Positions 6,095 to 15,175 are shown, numbered from the stretch's first letter. The stretch is 50,309 nt of DNA from Egerieenecus sp048201975 (GCA_048201975.1 DBFBGQ010000094.1:1-50309); one strand, 5' to 3'. A program made the numbers and translations. Notes: a model not told the origin generated them from the letters alone.

Positions 6095-8746
6095 TCAGAT
6101 CAGCTCATGATACCGCCGGACGTACCACTTCTTGGCCAGGGTAACCCACAGCAAATATAGCCAGACGGCAACCGCCAGATAGGCGTAATAACCGGCCGGC
6201 AGCGCAGTCAGCCCAATCCACCCGCCAAACGGCGTGCACGTGAGGGCGGTGAAAAGCAGCGTGCCCAGCAGCGTAACCAGCATGACCGGGCGGGATGGCC
6301 GGCTTTGCAGCAGCGGCACGTTTTGCGTGCGCAGCAGGTGCAGAATCAGCACCTGCGTCCACATGGACTCCAGAAACCACCCTGTTTGGAACAGCGCCAC
6401 AAAGCGCGCCTGCTCCGCGCCATCCAGCGAAGCAAAGCCTCCGCCGCAGGACGCGGGACACAGCACGAAGAACAGAAAGGCAAACGTAAGAATGTCAAAA
6501 AATGAGCTGATCGGTCCAAAAAAGCGCATAAAACGGCCCAGCGTCCTGCCGGACCACTCCAACGGCTTCACGCAGTCCGCCTCGTCCACATTGTCCCACG
6601 GAAGGGCCAGGCATAACAGGTCATACAAGAGATTCAGCAGCAGAATCTGCAAGGAGGTCATGGGGAAAAACGGCAAAAACACACTGGCGATCACAATGGA
6701 AAAAATATTGCCGAAATTGGAGGACGCCGTAATTTTGATGTATTTTGACACATTGGCAAAGGCTTTCCGCCCTTCCCTGATGCCCGCTTCCAACACATTC
6801 AGGTCCTTTTTCAGCAGCACGACATCCGCGCTTTCCTTGACGGCCTCCACCGCCGTGTCCACGGATATTCCCACGTCCGACTCCACCACCGCGGGCAGGT
6901 CGTTCATGCCGTCCCCCAGAAAACCCACCGTGTGTCCGTTTTCCCGGAGGGTCTGCACCACCTGCGCCTTCTGCTTGGGGGATAGCTCCGCAAACAGCGC
7001 AGTGCGCTCCACCCGCACCGGGAGTTCGTCGTCGGTCAGTTTTTCCAACTCCTTGCCCGTCAGCGTCTGCGCGGTATCGATGCCAAGCCGCCGGCAAACG
7101 GAAACCGCCACGTCCCGGTTGTCCCCCGTCAGCACGCGCACTTGCACATGCAGCTGCTGCAATTGCCCAATGGCGGCGGCGGCGCTTTGCTTGGGCGCGT
7201 CAAAAAACGCCAGGTATCCCTGCAAGATCAATCCCTGCTCGTCCTCCGGGGATACGCTGGATCGCGTCAGGGGCTTGTACGCCACGGCCAGAACCTTCAT
7301 GCCGTCCTCCAGCATCTCGTCCACCACGGCGTGAATGTCGCCCCGTTCCTCCATGTCTATGGCATGGCGCTCGCCTTTGTATTCCACCTGGCTGCACCTT
7401 TGATACACTTCCGCCAGGCTGCCTTTGAGAATTAGCAAATTCTGCTCGCCGTCCCGGACCAGGACGCTGGCAAACCGGCGCTCATGGTCAAAGGGAAGCT
7501 CGTCCAGCTTGGGATGCCGCTCCTCCAGCGCCCGATAATGCATGCCCCGCCCCGGGATCTCCCGGCATTTCACAATGGCGTCGTCCAGGTGGTTTTGCAC
7601 GCTGGTATGGTACGCGCTGTTCAAATAAGCCAGATCCAGAACCCGCTGGCTTTCGTTGCCCAGGATGTCCATAAAGTATTCCAGGGAGATTTTGTCCCCG
7701 GTCAGCGTGCCGGTTTTATCCACACACAATATGTCCATGCTGCCAAATCCCTGCATGGCATGGATATTTTTCACAACCGTCTGCTTTTTTCCCATGGCCG
7801 CGCCGCCCTTGGCCAGGCAGGCGTTGATCACCATGGGGAGCATTTCCGGGGTCAGCCCGACCGCCACGGAGAGCGCAAACAGAAAGGCGGAAAGCCAGTC
7901 CCCCTGGGTCAGCCCGCAGGCGATCAAAACCACCGGGATCAAAACGGCCATGAAGCGCAGGAGCACCCGTGCGATAGAGTTGGCGCCCCGGTCAAAGCCG
8001 TTTTTGCGGCGCGCCTCCGCCGTGGCAAAGCCTCCGTAAACGGTGTCCTTTCCAACGGCAAGCACAATTCCCTCCCCCGCGCCGCCGGTAACCGACGACC
8101 CCATGAAGGCCAGGTTGCTGTATTCCGAATAGGACCGCGCCTGCCTGAAGGGAAGCGTCCCGGCGCACTTTTCCACAATGGCGCTCTCCCCCGTAAGGAC
8201 CGATTGCGACACAAACAGATTCTTTGCCGCAATCAACCGGATATCCGCCGGGACACGGTCTCCGGCCGCCAGGCGCACCCGGTCGCCCACCACGAGCTCT
8301 TCCGAGGAGATCCTCACCCATGCGCCGCCTCTGCGCGCCAGCACCGCGGAGGAGACCATAGCTGTGAGATGATCTGCAACGCGCCTCGCCCGAAGTTCCT
8401 GAACAAATCGAACCGCGCCGCTGGTCAGCAGCATGCCCAGGATGATGGCGGGCGTGGTAATGTCGCGGCTGAAGTTGGACGCCAGGATCACGTCCGTGAG
8501 AAACGAGATCATGGCCAATACAAACAGCGTAATGGCCAGCGGATGGATGAACGCTCTTCGCAGCCGGTAGCGCACGGTATCCGCCGCCCGCCCGAATAAA
8601 ACATTCTCCCCATACCGGGCGCGGCTTTCCTCTGCCTGCGCGTCGCTGTACCCCTGCGCGGAAAGGCTAAAATCCCGCAGCAGCGTATCCGCTTCCCTGG
8701 ATGCATAGTCAAGTACACGCCGGTGAATGGCAGCGTCCCGCTTCAT
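6095..8746 (-). CDS. mgtA: MgtA/MgtB-type magnesium-transporting P-type ATPase (first copy)
   Basis: An 883-residue type IIIB P-type ATPase. The ATG at 8746 was chosen because GGAGG lies 8 nt before it; a longer frame reaches 8806 but adds residues beyond the putative transcription start. Motifs: TGES (185-188), GLTPEMLPMV in the transport helix, DKTGTLT (343-349), LTGDNRD, and GDGMND where the second copy has GDGIND. About ten membrane segments are expected. It is the first gene of the magnesium locus, with its own extended -10 promoter and a leader of only about 20 nt. That leaves no room for an M-box riboswitch. Mg2+ import is inferred from family. Confidence 0.92.
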   Translation of the reverse strand: MKRDAAIHRRVLDYASREADTLLRDFSLSAQGYSDAQAEESRARYGENVLFGRAADTVRYRLRRAFIHPLAITLFVLAMISFLTDVILASNFSRDITTPAIILGMLLTSGAVRFVQELRARRVADHLTAMVSSAVLARRGGAWVRISSEELVVGDRVRLAAGDRVPADIRLIAAKNLFVSQSVLTGESAIVEKCAGTLPFRQARSYSEYSNLAFMGSSVTGGAGEGIVLAVGKDTVYGGFATAEARRKNGFDRGANSIARVLLRFMAVLIPVVLIACGLTQGDWLSAFLFALSVAVGLTPEMLPMVINACLAKGGAAMGKKQTVVKNIHAMQGFGSMDILCVDKTGTLTGDKISLEYFMDILGNESQRVLDLAYLNSAYHTSVQNHLDDAIVKCREIPGRGMHYRALEERHPKLDELPFDHERRFASVLVRDGEQNLLILKGSLAEVYQRCSQVEYKGERHAIDMEERGDIHAVVDEMLEDGMKVLAVAYKPLTRSSVSPEDEQGLILQGYLAFFDAPKQSAAAAIGQLQQLHVQVRVLTGDNRDVAVSVCRRLGIDTAQTLTGKELEKLTDDELPVRVERTALFAELSPKQKAQVVQTLRENGHTVGFLGDGMNDLPAVVESDVGISVDTAVEAVKESADVVLLKKDLNVLEAGIREGRKAFANVSKYIKITASSNFGNIFSIVIASVFLPFFPMTSLQILLLNLLYDLLCLALPWDNVDEADCVKPLEWSGRTLGRFMRFFGPISSFFDILTFAFLFFVLCPASCGGGFASLDGAEQARFVALFQTGWFLESMWTQVLILHLLRTQNVPLLQSRPSRPVMLVTLLGTLLFTALTCTPFGGWIGLTALPAGYYAYLAVAVWLYLLWVTLAKKWYVRRYHELI

Positions 8747-8773
8747 GTACCTCACCTCCATGTGGCTGGCTCT

Positions 8774-8782
8774 ATCATACCA
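8774..8782 (-). promoter_or_regulatory. Extended -10 promoter of the magnesium locus
   Basis: The minus strand reads TGGTATGAT, 28 bp upstream of the ATG at 8746. No clear -35 is visible at 17 bp. A transcript from here would have a very short leader. Confidence 0.5.
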
Positions 8783-8857
8783 TAGAACGGACCGCCTCAC
8801 CCACATGGAAATCTTGCTTTTTTCTTGCTTCCACAGGAATCGCGCCGCAAAAGGGAG

Positions 8858-8989
8858 TCAGCGCGTCCACAGCCACTTCACCTGGACGCTTTCCTTCGGC
8901 TCATGGCTGCTCTCCAGGCGCAGCCAGACGATCAGCATTATCAGCAAAAAGCCCCCTATGACGCACGCATGCACGCCAAAGGCGAGCAT
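8858..8989 (-). CDS. Short hydrophobic reading frame, possible gene remnant
   Basis: A 43-codon frame whose first half is strongly hydrophobic (MLAFGVHACVIGGFLLIMLI) and looks like one membrane helix followed by a polar tail. The same frame stays open upstream to about 9045 and reads like protein (GRLTGRRAAYLLALLG), but I find no start codon with a ribosome binding site there. It may be a small membrane protein, the eroded end of an older gene, or chance. The rest of the 410-bp gap between the ATPase and the GH3 gene holds one promoter and three hairpins. Confidence 0.25.
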   Translation of the reverse strand: MLAFGVHACVIGGFLLIMLIVWLRLESSHEPKESVQVKWLWTR

Positions 8990-9047
8990 GCCAAGCAGCG
9001 CCAGCAGATAGGCCGCCCGCCTCCCCGTCAGGCGCCCCCACCGGGAA

Positions 9048-9073
9048 AAGGAGCTGCCCCCCGACAGCTCCTT
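9048..9073 (-). terminator. Hairpin 3 of three downstream of the GH3 gene
   Basis: A 9-bp perfect stem, AAGGAGCTG (9048-9056) and CAGCTCCTT (9065-9073), with an 8-nt loop. On the minus strand the stem runs into four T. It is a plausible terminator; the stem also contains an AAGGAG sequence on each side. Confidence 0.5.
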
Positions 9074-9089
9074 ACCTATTAAAACAGGA

Positions 9090-9117
9090 CATGCCGCGGG
9101 GAAAATTCCGCGGCATG
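9090..9117 (-). terminator. Hairpin 2 of three downstream of the GH3 gene
   Basis: A 10-bp perfect stem, CATGCCGCGG (9090-9099) and CCGCGGCATG (9108-9117), with an 8-nt loop. On the minus strand it is followed by TCCTGTTTT, a modest T tract. Confidence 0.5.
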
Positions 9118-9122
9118 GGTAA

Positions 9123-9149
9123 GGGGCAGGCGAACGCGCCGCCTGCCCC
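9123..9149 (-). terminator. Hairpin 1 of three downstream of the GH3 gene
   Basis: A 10-bp GC-rich perfect stem, GGGGCAGGCG (9123-9132) and CGCCTGCCCC (9140-9149), with a 7-nt loop, starting 8 bp after the GH3 stop. It lacks a T tract and may act as a 3'-end stabilising hairpin. Confidence 0.45.
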
Positions 9150-9156
9150 AGGGGTT

Positions 9157-11598
9157 TTACTCCACGATGGTGATGGCGCCCACCTGGTCGCCCACCTCGA
9201 TGGTATATTCCCCAGCATCCAGGGTCATATCCATCTGTACCACGCGCCAGCTGCCGCCTTCCACGGTCATGATCTTCTCGGCCACCACTTCGCCGTTGGC
9301 CTTGGCCTGCACGGTGGTGATGTCGTCCGCGCCGTTGTTGCGCAGCAGGCAATACACGGTGAAGCTCTCCCCGGCCTTGGTCTGATTAAAGACCGTGGTC
9401 TGGGTCGTGGTGGAGGAGCCGGACTCGACCTCCTCGGTCACCTGCACGGTGGGCAGGATCAGGCAGGAGTACTCGAAGTCGGGGTCCTGACCGTAGCTCA
9501 TGCCGAACTGATAGGTCACCAGCGGGTCGCCCCAGTTGTTGGGGGAGGCATGGTTGGGATCGTCCTCCATGGTGGCCTGCACCATCAGCCGGACATAGGG
9601 GGAAGCGCCCTGATCGCCGGCCAGGTCCTTCCATTGGTCGTTGTCAGCGACGGTATCCCGGGCGATTTCCTTGGTGATGATGCCGCCGGGCTGCACTTCG
9701 CCATAGAGCAGGTCCACATAGATCCAGGGAGCCGTGGTGGTCACGAAGCCGCCCTCGGTGGAGCCGTGGTCCGCGCCCTGGTTGTAGCTCAGGTACAGCA
9801 GCGCGTCGGCGCTGGAAATGGTGTATTCGTCGGGCTTGGTGTTGTTCAGGGTGAGCACCATGGGCTTGCCGTAGTACTCCGCGTCGTCAATGAACAGCTC
9901 GGTGGCGTCGTTGATGGTGCCGTAGTCGCCCACGACCACATCGGCCTCCTCCATGCTTTCCACAACGGTTACGCCCATTTCGGTCATGTACTTGATGTAG
10001 CCTTCCTTGGCGGTGGAGTTGGAGCCGTCCACGTACACCTTGGCGTCCTTGCTCAGGGGCAGGAGGTTGTTGTCGTTCTTCACCAGCACGGCGGATTCAG
10101 CCTGCAGGCGCTCGGTCAGCTCCACCTCGTAGGGGTTGCGGGCGGCGCGCAGCTCTTCGTCGTTGGTGATCTCGGTGGGATTCGCGGCCCATTCCTCGCT
10201 GGCGCACAGCGCCACCGCGGCGTCCACGTCGCAGTAGGGGTTCTCAAACAGGCCCTTGTTGAACTTGAACCGCAGGATGCGGGTGGCAGCCATGTCCACG
10301 TTGGCCTTTTCCACTTCGCCGCTGGCCAGGCCGTCGATGATCGCCTGGGGATAGTTGCTGGAGGGAGAGCTCTCCCAGTTGCTGTAGTCGCGGATCATGC
10401 TGCCGGAGCCGAACATATCCACGCCGTTGGCCAGCGCGTCGTTGTACAGCCAGCCGATGGTCTGCTCGCCCAGGTCCACGCCCTCGGCGGTGATGCCGCT
10501 CATCCGGCCGGGGTTGCTGGGGCCGCCGCCCAGCGCCCACCAGTCGGTGACCACAACGCCGTCAAAGCCCAGGGTATCCCGCAGGTAGCTCATGGTGGCC
10601 TTGTCCCACTTCACGTCCACGGTATTGGTGATGCCCGTGCCGCCGCAGTTGGTCATGACCCACTCGGAGCCCGCGGACAGCGCGGCTTCCCAGCCCACCA
10701 TCCAGTTGTCGAAGTTCTGCGCCACGGAGCGCGCCGCGCCAAAGGAGGAATCGCCGCCGCGGCCGATCCAGTGCTTGGTGCAGGAGGCCAGGCCGTTCTC
10801 TTCCAGGCCGCGGATCTCCTCATGCACGATGGAGGCGATGTGCTCGGGATTCTCGCCGTACTGCGCGCCGATCTCGTTGGCATAGGGCTCGAAGGTCACA
10901 TGAATGCCCACCGCGCGCATGGCCTGGCCATAGTAGGAGGCCAATTCATAGGCCAATTCGGGATCATTGGCCGTGCCGAAGGCCTCGTGCGCCTTGTCGA
11001 TGTAGCCGCCGAAGGCGTTGTACTCACGGTCGGAGGTGAAAACCATGGGCACGCCCAGGCGCTCCGCTTCCGCGGCCGCCTGTAGGTTGTTCAGCGTGTT
11101 GGTGATGGTGATGGGGGTGCCGTTCAGGTTGAACAGCTGGCAGGTCAGCTGATATTCCTGAATCATGTTGCGGGCGTCCGCCAGCTGGGTGTTCACGCAG
11201 AACAGCAGGCCGACCTCCTCCTCCGGGGTCATCTGGGCGATCAAATCGGCCACGCGGGTGTCGGTTTCCTCCCGCCAGTCCTCATACACGTCCAGGGCGC
11301 CGTTCTTGTTCAGGTCCTTGAACTTCAGGCCGTCCACCTCCAGGATGGGGGTGACGCCTTCCATGTACGTCAGCCGGACCTGGCCCGTGGTTTCATCCGC
11401 CTCAATGACGGAAAACGCGCAGTCGGATTCCAGGTACGCCTGCTCGGCCGCGGCGGCTTCCGAATCCGCCGTAGCGTTCGCCTGGTCGATCACGTCCGCC
11501 GCAGAGGCGGGCGCTTCCGTGGCTGTCTCTTCCGCCAGAGCGCCGCCCAGGCAGCTGAACAGCATCATGATAGCCACCAGCAATGACAGTTTCTTCAT
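9157..11598 (-). CDS. Secreted GH3-family beta-glycosidase, 813 residues (copy 1)
   Basis: A glycoside hydrolase family 3 enzyme expected to release sugars from beta-linked oligosaccharides outside the membrane. The ATG at 11598 follows GGGAG and begins a signal peptide with a likely cleavage after GGALA (about residue 22). Residues 86-109 hold an EF-hand-like calcium loop (FKDLNKNGALDVYEDWR). The GH3 N-terminal domain follows, with KHW at 275-277 and the likely nucleophile Asp352 in GVVVTDW. The (alpha/beta)6 and C-terminal domains complete it. It is the same length as the copy at 15176-17617 and similar throughout. No cell-wall anchor is seen. The substrate cannot be told from the sequence. 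Confidence 0.9.
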   Translation of the reverse strand: MKKLSLLVAIMMLFSCLGGALAEETATEAPASAADVIDQANATADSEAAAAEQAYLESDCAFSVIEADETTGQVRLTYMEGVTPILEVDGLKFKDLNKNGALDVYEDWREETDTRVADLIAQMTPEEEVGLLFCVNTQLADARNMIQEYQLTCQLFNLNGTPITITNTLNNLQAAAEAERLGVPMVFTSDREYNAFGGYIDKAHEAFGTANDPELAYELASYYGQAMRAVGIHVTFEPYANEIGAQYGENPEHIASIVHEEIRGLEENGLASCTKHWIGRGGDSSFGAARSVAQNFDNWMVGWEAALSAGSEWVMTNCGGTGITNTVDVKWDKATMSYLRDTLGFDGVVVTDWWALGGGPSNPGRMSGITAEGVDLGEQTIGWLYNDALANGVDMFGSGSMIRDYSNWESSPSSNYPQAIIDGLASGEVEKANVDMAATRILRFKFNKGLFENPYCDVDAAVALCASEEWAANPTEITNDEELRAARNPYEVELTERLQAESAVLVKNDNNLLPLSKDAKVYVDGSNSTAKEGYIKYMTEMGVTVVESMEEADVVVGDYGTINDATELFIDDAEYYGKPMVLTLNNTKPDEYTISSADALLYLSYNQGADHGSTEGGFVTTTAPWIYVDLLYGEVQPGGIITKEIARDTVADNDQWKDLAGDQGASPYVRLMVQATMEDDPNHASPNNWGDPLVTYQFGMSYGQDPDFEYSCLILPTVQVTEEVESGSSTTTQTTVFNQTKAGESFTVYCLLRNNGADDITTVQAKANGEVVAEKIMTVEGGSWRVVQMDMTLDAGEYTIEVGDQVGAITIVE

Positions 11599-11687
11599 TC
11601 CATGGACTCCCTTCTTGATGGAACTCACGCGCAGCGCAAAGCCAAACGGCCTCCCGAAAGCCGTTCCCGTTCCACGCTGTTTGTCTA

Positions 11688-11717
11688 CCTGTACCTTACC
11701 AGTTTTTCTTGCGTCAA
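11688..11717 (-). promoter_or_regulatory. Possible promoter of GH3 copy 1
   Basis: On the minus strand TTGACG (11717-11712) and TACAGG (11693-11688) are separated by 18 bp; an alternative is the extended -10 TGGTAAGGT just upstream of TACAGG. Neither -10 is strong. A half-site resembling those near the response regulator, AAAAACGGGCAC, lies at 11725-11736, about 45-50 bp before the expected transcript start. Confidence 0.3.
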
Positions 11718-11809
11718 AATGCGGAAAAACGGGCACGCCCGGGCGTATCTTTGGAGACAAATAAACAATGCTGCGAAAATTGCACACAGCTTTCTTGAAA
11801 ATCAAACAC

Positions 11810-11850
11810 AAAAAGTGCTCATAGAACCGCCCTCCGACGTTTCCATGAGC
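11810..11850 (-). terminator. Terminator of the VTC-DUF4956-CotH operon
   Basis: On the minus strand GCTCATGGAA (11850-11841) pairs with TTCTATGAGC (11826-11817), a 10-bp stem with one G-U pair. It is followed by two bases and five T. It lies 12 bp after the CotH stop codon. Confidence 0.6.
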
Positions 11851-11861
11851 AAATGCAGGCT

Positions 11862-13700
11862 TTATGGATTATGCGCGTCCACCCGCCTAATCCACATAAG
11901 GGCCAGCGCCAGTCCCAGCACGCACCCCAATACCAGGAGAACCTGCGGCGTGCCGTCGCCCCGCGCCTCCGGCTGAGGCCAGGACGTCATGGCGGTATCG
12001 GGGGCGCTGGACGGAAGCGGCTCGCCGGCCGGAGCGCCCTCCTCCGCCGCATTGCCGGAGCTGCCGGAGGACGCCCCGTCCATGTCCGGCGCCTGACCTC
12101 CGCCAGAAGCGCTGAATTCCATGGAGCCTCCCCCGCTGATTCCCGCATCCTCCTCCGGCCATTCAGGCGGCGCTTCTCCCATGTCCGGTTGAAAGCTTCC
12201 CGGAAAGTCTCCCATGTCAAACGCAAAATCTTTGCCGCCCGGTCCGTTGGCCGTGTCCATGGAGCCCATGTCCCGGGTGGACAGGTTGCTGGCGTCCACC
12301 AGCGCTTCCGGAGCCTGCCGCTGCCCCTGGGATGTGGCGGAGATCGTTCCGTCCAGCTGTCCCTGCAGGCTCTCCGTCCGCTTTTCGCAAAAGCGCTTCA
12401 GGGTGTCCACAGCCGTCTCGAATTCCTCCGCGGTATAGAACGCCGTGGGGTCCGCCTGCACATAGGGCCGGATCATCTCCGTCACCCGGTCGATCTCCCG
12501 GGTCAGCGTATCGCCAGACAGACAGGTCTGGATGAAGCCGGCATAGGCGGCATGATAGGCATCCAAGGAATCCTCGTCGGCGAAGATCCACGCGATCAGC
12601 GGCCGCGATTCCGTGCTGCCGCCGCTCACCGGGGAATCCATGGGCGCGTTGACTTCGCTGGTGGCGTCGTCGCTGGCGGAGAAGCCTCCAAAGGCCAGGT
12701 TGTAGTCCCAGGGGATGATGGACAGCCTGCCCTGCTCCTCATATAAGTAGTAGTTATGCACCATCATGCCGGTGTAGCTGTCGTCGTTGCACAGGAAATG
12801 GTGCACCACCAGGTACCGGATCACTTCCTGCTGGTCCACGGTCTCCTCCAGCGACTCCCCCGCGTTCAGCCGGCGCAGCGACTCCACCAGCCGCTGCTTG
12901 TCCGCGCCGGTGACGTCCGTTTTCGCGTTGTTGAAAATGTTGGGATAGCTGTCCGGGTCGTCATCCGTATAGATCAGCTTCACGTCGTCGTTCTGGCCCA
13001 GGCCAAAGCCCCCCTGCGCCGCCCCGAACGTTTCGGGCTGGAAGTCCGCTCCGTCCGGCATTTCTCCCATATTTCCAAAGGACATGCTGTCCGGCTTGTA
13101 CAGCTCCCCCTCCGTCATGCCGTTGCGGGCCAGGAAGGCCTCCTCCACGCCCTCCACCGCCAAGTACAGCCCCCAGGGCTCCCCGTTCACCGTCAGCTGC
13201 ACATAGCTGCACAGCGGCGCGGGCACGTCCATCTGCCGCATCAGCGTATAGGCCAGGTAATCCTTCATCATGGTGGCGTCCTGAATCAGGTTGTTCAGGT
13301 TCAGCTTGTCCAAGCCGTGATACGTAACCCCCCGGTCGTAGCGGTCAAACTCCACCTTGAAGGAATAGCGCTCCGAGCCCAGCTCCTTTACCGAGGACAG
13401 GGAGGTGTTGCCCTTGGCGCGAATGGCCACATGGGCGTATTTCTCCCCGTCGATGACGACGGAGCATTCGTAGTATTCCTCCGCCGCGGCGTTGGCGATG
13501 AGCTCCTCCCAATCCGGGAGGGTGATTTCCATGGTGTGCACCCGGGCGGTATCGAACAGGAGCGTCTCATAGCCCTGGCGCTGTCCCGCGCGGCCCGCGC
13601 CTTCCTTCAGCCCCCATAGCGTCAGGGACAGCAGCACGGCCGCCGCCATTGCCAGCGCGCAGATCCGATCCGTTTTCTTGCTTTGGAGCATCCGGCTCAC
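11862..13700 (-). CDS. CotH-family protein kinase, membrane-anchored
   Basis: A 612-residue protein with an N-terminal membrane segment (about 13-31), a CotH kinase domain and a C-terminal membrane segment (about 583-603) followed by basic residues. CotH proteins are atypical kinases that phosphorylate extracellular proteins such as spore coat proteins. Visible motifs are RAKGNTSL (94-101), LDKLNLNNLIQDATMMKDYL (130-149) and IPWDYNLAFGG with Asp332, the expected metal-binding residue. Residues about 430-575 are low-complexity, rich in Gly, Ser, Ala, Pro and Glu. The GTG start overlaps the stop of the DUF4956 gene by 4 nt; an in-frame ATG at 13691 is an alternative. The target is unknown. Confidence 0.88.
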   Translation of the reverse strand: MSRMLQSKKTDRICALAMAAAVLLSLTLWGLKEGAGRAGQRQGYETLLFDTARVHTMEITLPDWEELIANAAAEEYYECSVVIDGEKYAHVAIRAKGNTSLSSVKELGSERYSFKVEFDRYDRGVTYHGLDKLNLNNLIQDATMMKDYLAYTLMRQMDVPAPLCSYVQLTVNGEPWGLYLAVEGVEEAFLARNGMTEGELYKPDSMSFGNMGEMPDGADFQPETFGAAQGGFGLGQNDDVKLIYTDDDPDSYPNIFNNAKTDVTGADKQRLVESLRRLNAGESLEETVDQQEVIRYLVVHHFLCNDDSYTGMMVHNYYLYEEQGRLSIIPWDYNLAFGGFSASDDATSEVNAPMDSPVSGGSTESRPLIAWIFADEDSLDAYHAAYAGFIQTCLSGDTLTREIDRVTEMIRPYVQADPTAFYTAEEFETAVDTLKRFCEKRTESLQGQLDGTISATSQGQRQAPEALVDASNLSTRDMGSMDTANGPGGKDFAFDMGDFPGSFQPDMGEAPPEWPEEDAGISGGGSMEFSASGGGQAPDMDGASSGSSGNAAEEGAPAGEPLPSSAPDTAMTSWPQPEARGDGTPQVLLVLGCVLGLALALMWIRRVDAHNP

Positions 13701-14368
13701 CCCATATAATCCCCATTGTAGCTGACCAGCACGGCGCTGGCAACGCCGTCCATTTCGGAAAGCTCGGTGATGAAGGCCGTGTCGTCCTGCTTCAGGGTCA
13801 CCTCATAGCTCAGCTCGATGGCGCCCTTCTGCGCGCTCTTGCTCTTCAGCGACAGCTTCTCCGCATGCGCTTTGAGATAGCCGGCCACCTTCTCTTCCAC
13901 CTCGCCGTTTGCGCAGGCAATCACCGCAATATACGGCCTGCGGGAGGACTTCCGGTTGCAGAACACCAGCAGGATCACGCCGATGATCACGCTGCCCAGA
14001 ATGGCCAGGGGAATCATCCCCGCGGCCAGCACAATGCCGCCAGCAATGGCCCAGAACAGGAAGGCGATGTCCATGGGCTCCTTGATGGCCGTGCGGAAGC
14101 GCACGATGGACAGCGCGCCCACCATGCCCAGGGACAGCACCACATTGGAGGTAACCGCCAGAATCACCATGGTGGTGATCATGGTCATGGCGATGAGGCT
14201 CCCGCCAAACGCCTGGGAAAACATGACCCCCGCGTATGTTTTTTTGTAGATTAGATAGATGAACATACCCAGCAGAAAAGCCAGCAGCAGCGCCAGGCCC
14301 ATATCCGAAACGGAAACCGCCGTTACGTTTTCCAGAAACGAGGATTTGAAAATATCATTGAACGACAT
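13697..14368 (-). CDS. DUF4956-family membrane protein
   Basis: A 223-residue protein with about four membrane helices in its first 140 residues, including a glycine-rich stretch (LSLGMVGALSIVRFRTAIKE) typical of DUF4956. A soluble C-terminal domain of about 80 residues follows, beginning near PYIAVIACANGEVEEKV, with an ACT/ferredoxin-like alternation of strands and helices. The function is not established. The ATG has GGAGG about 12 nt upstream. It lies 23 bp after the VTC-domain gene and overlaps the CotH gene by 4 bp. The tight three-gene order recurs in other Clostridia as far as I know, which suggests one pathway. Confidence 0.85.
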   Translation of the reverse strand: MSFNDIFKSSFLENVTAVSVSDMGLALLLAFLLGMFIYLIYKKTYAGVMFSQAFGGSLIAMTMITTMVILAVTSNVVLSLGMVGALSIVRFRTAIKEPMDIAFLFWAIAGGIVLAAGMIPLAILGSVIIGVILLVFCNRKSSRRPYIAVIACANGEVEEKVAGYLKAHAEKLSLKSKSAQKGAIELSYEVTLKQDDTAFITELSEMDGVASAVLVSYNGDYMG

Positions 14369-14391
14369 GCTCGATTTTTCCTCCGTCAGCA

Positions 14392-15063
14392 TCAAAAATA
14401 GGCCCGGCTGGCCGCATACTTCGAAAAAGCCGTGGGCTGCCTGCTTTTCAGCGCCACCGCCTCCCGAATCACCGAAGGCAGATATTCGTCCCACTTCACC
14501 TCCAGCAGCACGGCGCCGTCGCCCACCGGCAGCGTGAGGCCGTTGGGATCCAGAAAGGTTCCCGGCGCCCCGGTGCGAACGTTCCAATCGATGGTCACGC
14601 GCACATTGCCCGGGGCGTACACATAGGGAATCCGCAGGTATTCCACCACCGACCTGGGGCGAAGATGCCGCAGCTTCATCTCGGTGTACAGCATCATCAG
14701 CAGGGGCTGGCCGCTGGTGACCATCCAGGCGGTGTCTCCGCGCAGTATCCGTTCCGCCTCCTCCAGGGAGAGCGGCAGCTGCGGTTTCACGCCCACGCTG
14801 TCCCGCTTCATTTTGCATTCCAGCATCAGGCGAGAGAGATCTCCGTCGTAGTAGCGGATACGGAACTTTCGCCGCTCATTCACACCGTCCAGCTTTTCAT
14901 GCAGCGCCGTATCCATGGGGTCGTCAAAATACAGGCTGCGGACGCGATAATACCCGTGCGCCTCGGCATAGGGATCCAGCCGCGCCACAGCGCGCAGGCT
15001 GGACTGAATGGCCGCGGCGTCGCCGGGAGAAATGAGGTGCTTCACCTCATGACGGTAGCGCAT
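14392..15063 (-). CDS. VTC-domain polyphosphate polymerase family protein
   Basis: A 223-residue protein matching the VTC/triphosphate-tunnel fold that makes inorganic polyphosphate from ATP in eukaryotic VTC4. Basic and acidic tunnel motifs are visible: YRHEVKHLI at the N-terminus, YRVRSLYFDDP, ERRKFRIRYYD, LECKMKR and LLEVKWDEYLP near the C-terminus. No membrane segment or SPX domain is present. The ATG at 15063 has AGGTGAG 7 nt upstream; a GTG at 15075 is less well placed. It is the first gene of the operon with the DUF4956 and CotH genes. The activity is inferred from family; some members may make or bind other phosphates. Confidence 0.87.
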   Translation of the reverse strand: MRYRHEVKHLISPGDAAAIQSSLRAVARLDPYAEAHGYYRVRSLYFDDPMDTALHEKLDGVNERRKFRIRYYDGDLSRLMLECKMKRDSVGVKPQLPLSLEEAERILRGDTAWMVTSGQPLLMMLYTEMKLRHLRPRSVVEYLRIPYVYAPGNVRVTIDWNVRTGAPGTFLDPNGLTLPVGDGAVLLEVKWDEYLPSVIREAVALKSRQPTAFSKYAASRAYF

Positions 15064-15103
15064 GAACGAACTCACCTTTCCGCATGGCTTTTCTCAAAGG
15101 GGG

Positions 15104-15154
15104 AAAAAGGGAGGAGGCATCCCCGCCGCCGGGGCGTGCCGGCCGCGGGGATGC
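15104..15154 (-). terminator. Terminator of GH3 copy 2
   Basis: A 10-bp perfect stem, GCATCCCCGC (15117-15126) and GCGGGGATGC (15145-15154), with a GC-rich 18-nt loop. On the minus strand the T tract (complement of 15104-15108) follows after eight bases. It lies 22 bp after the GH3 stop and 41 bp upstream of the VTC start, so the operon that follows may need a promoter in this gap or read-through. Confidence 0.6.
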
Positions 15155-15175
15155 TTCCATGTTTTGCTTAGCGCG

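Noticed and set aside
8747..8773. M-box or other magnesium riboswitch before the first ATPase
   Set aside because: The predicted transcript leader is only about 20 nt, far too short for a riboswitch, and no conserved pattern is visible.
9091..11085. A 664-codon plus-strand frame opposite GH3 copy 1
   Set aside because: Same explanation: an antisense shadow with low-complexity composition and no ribosome binding site.
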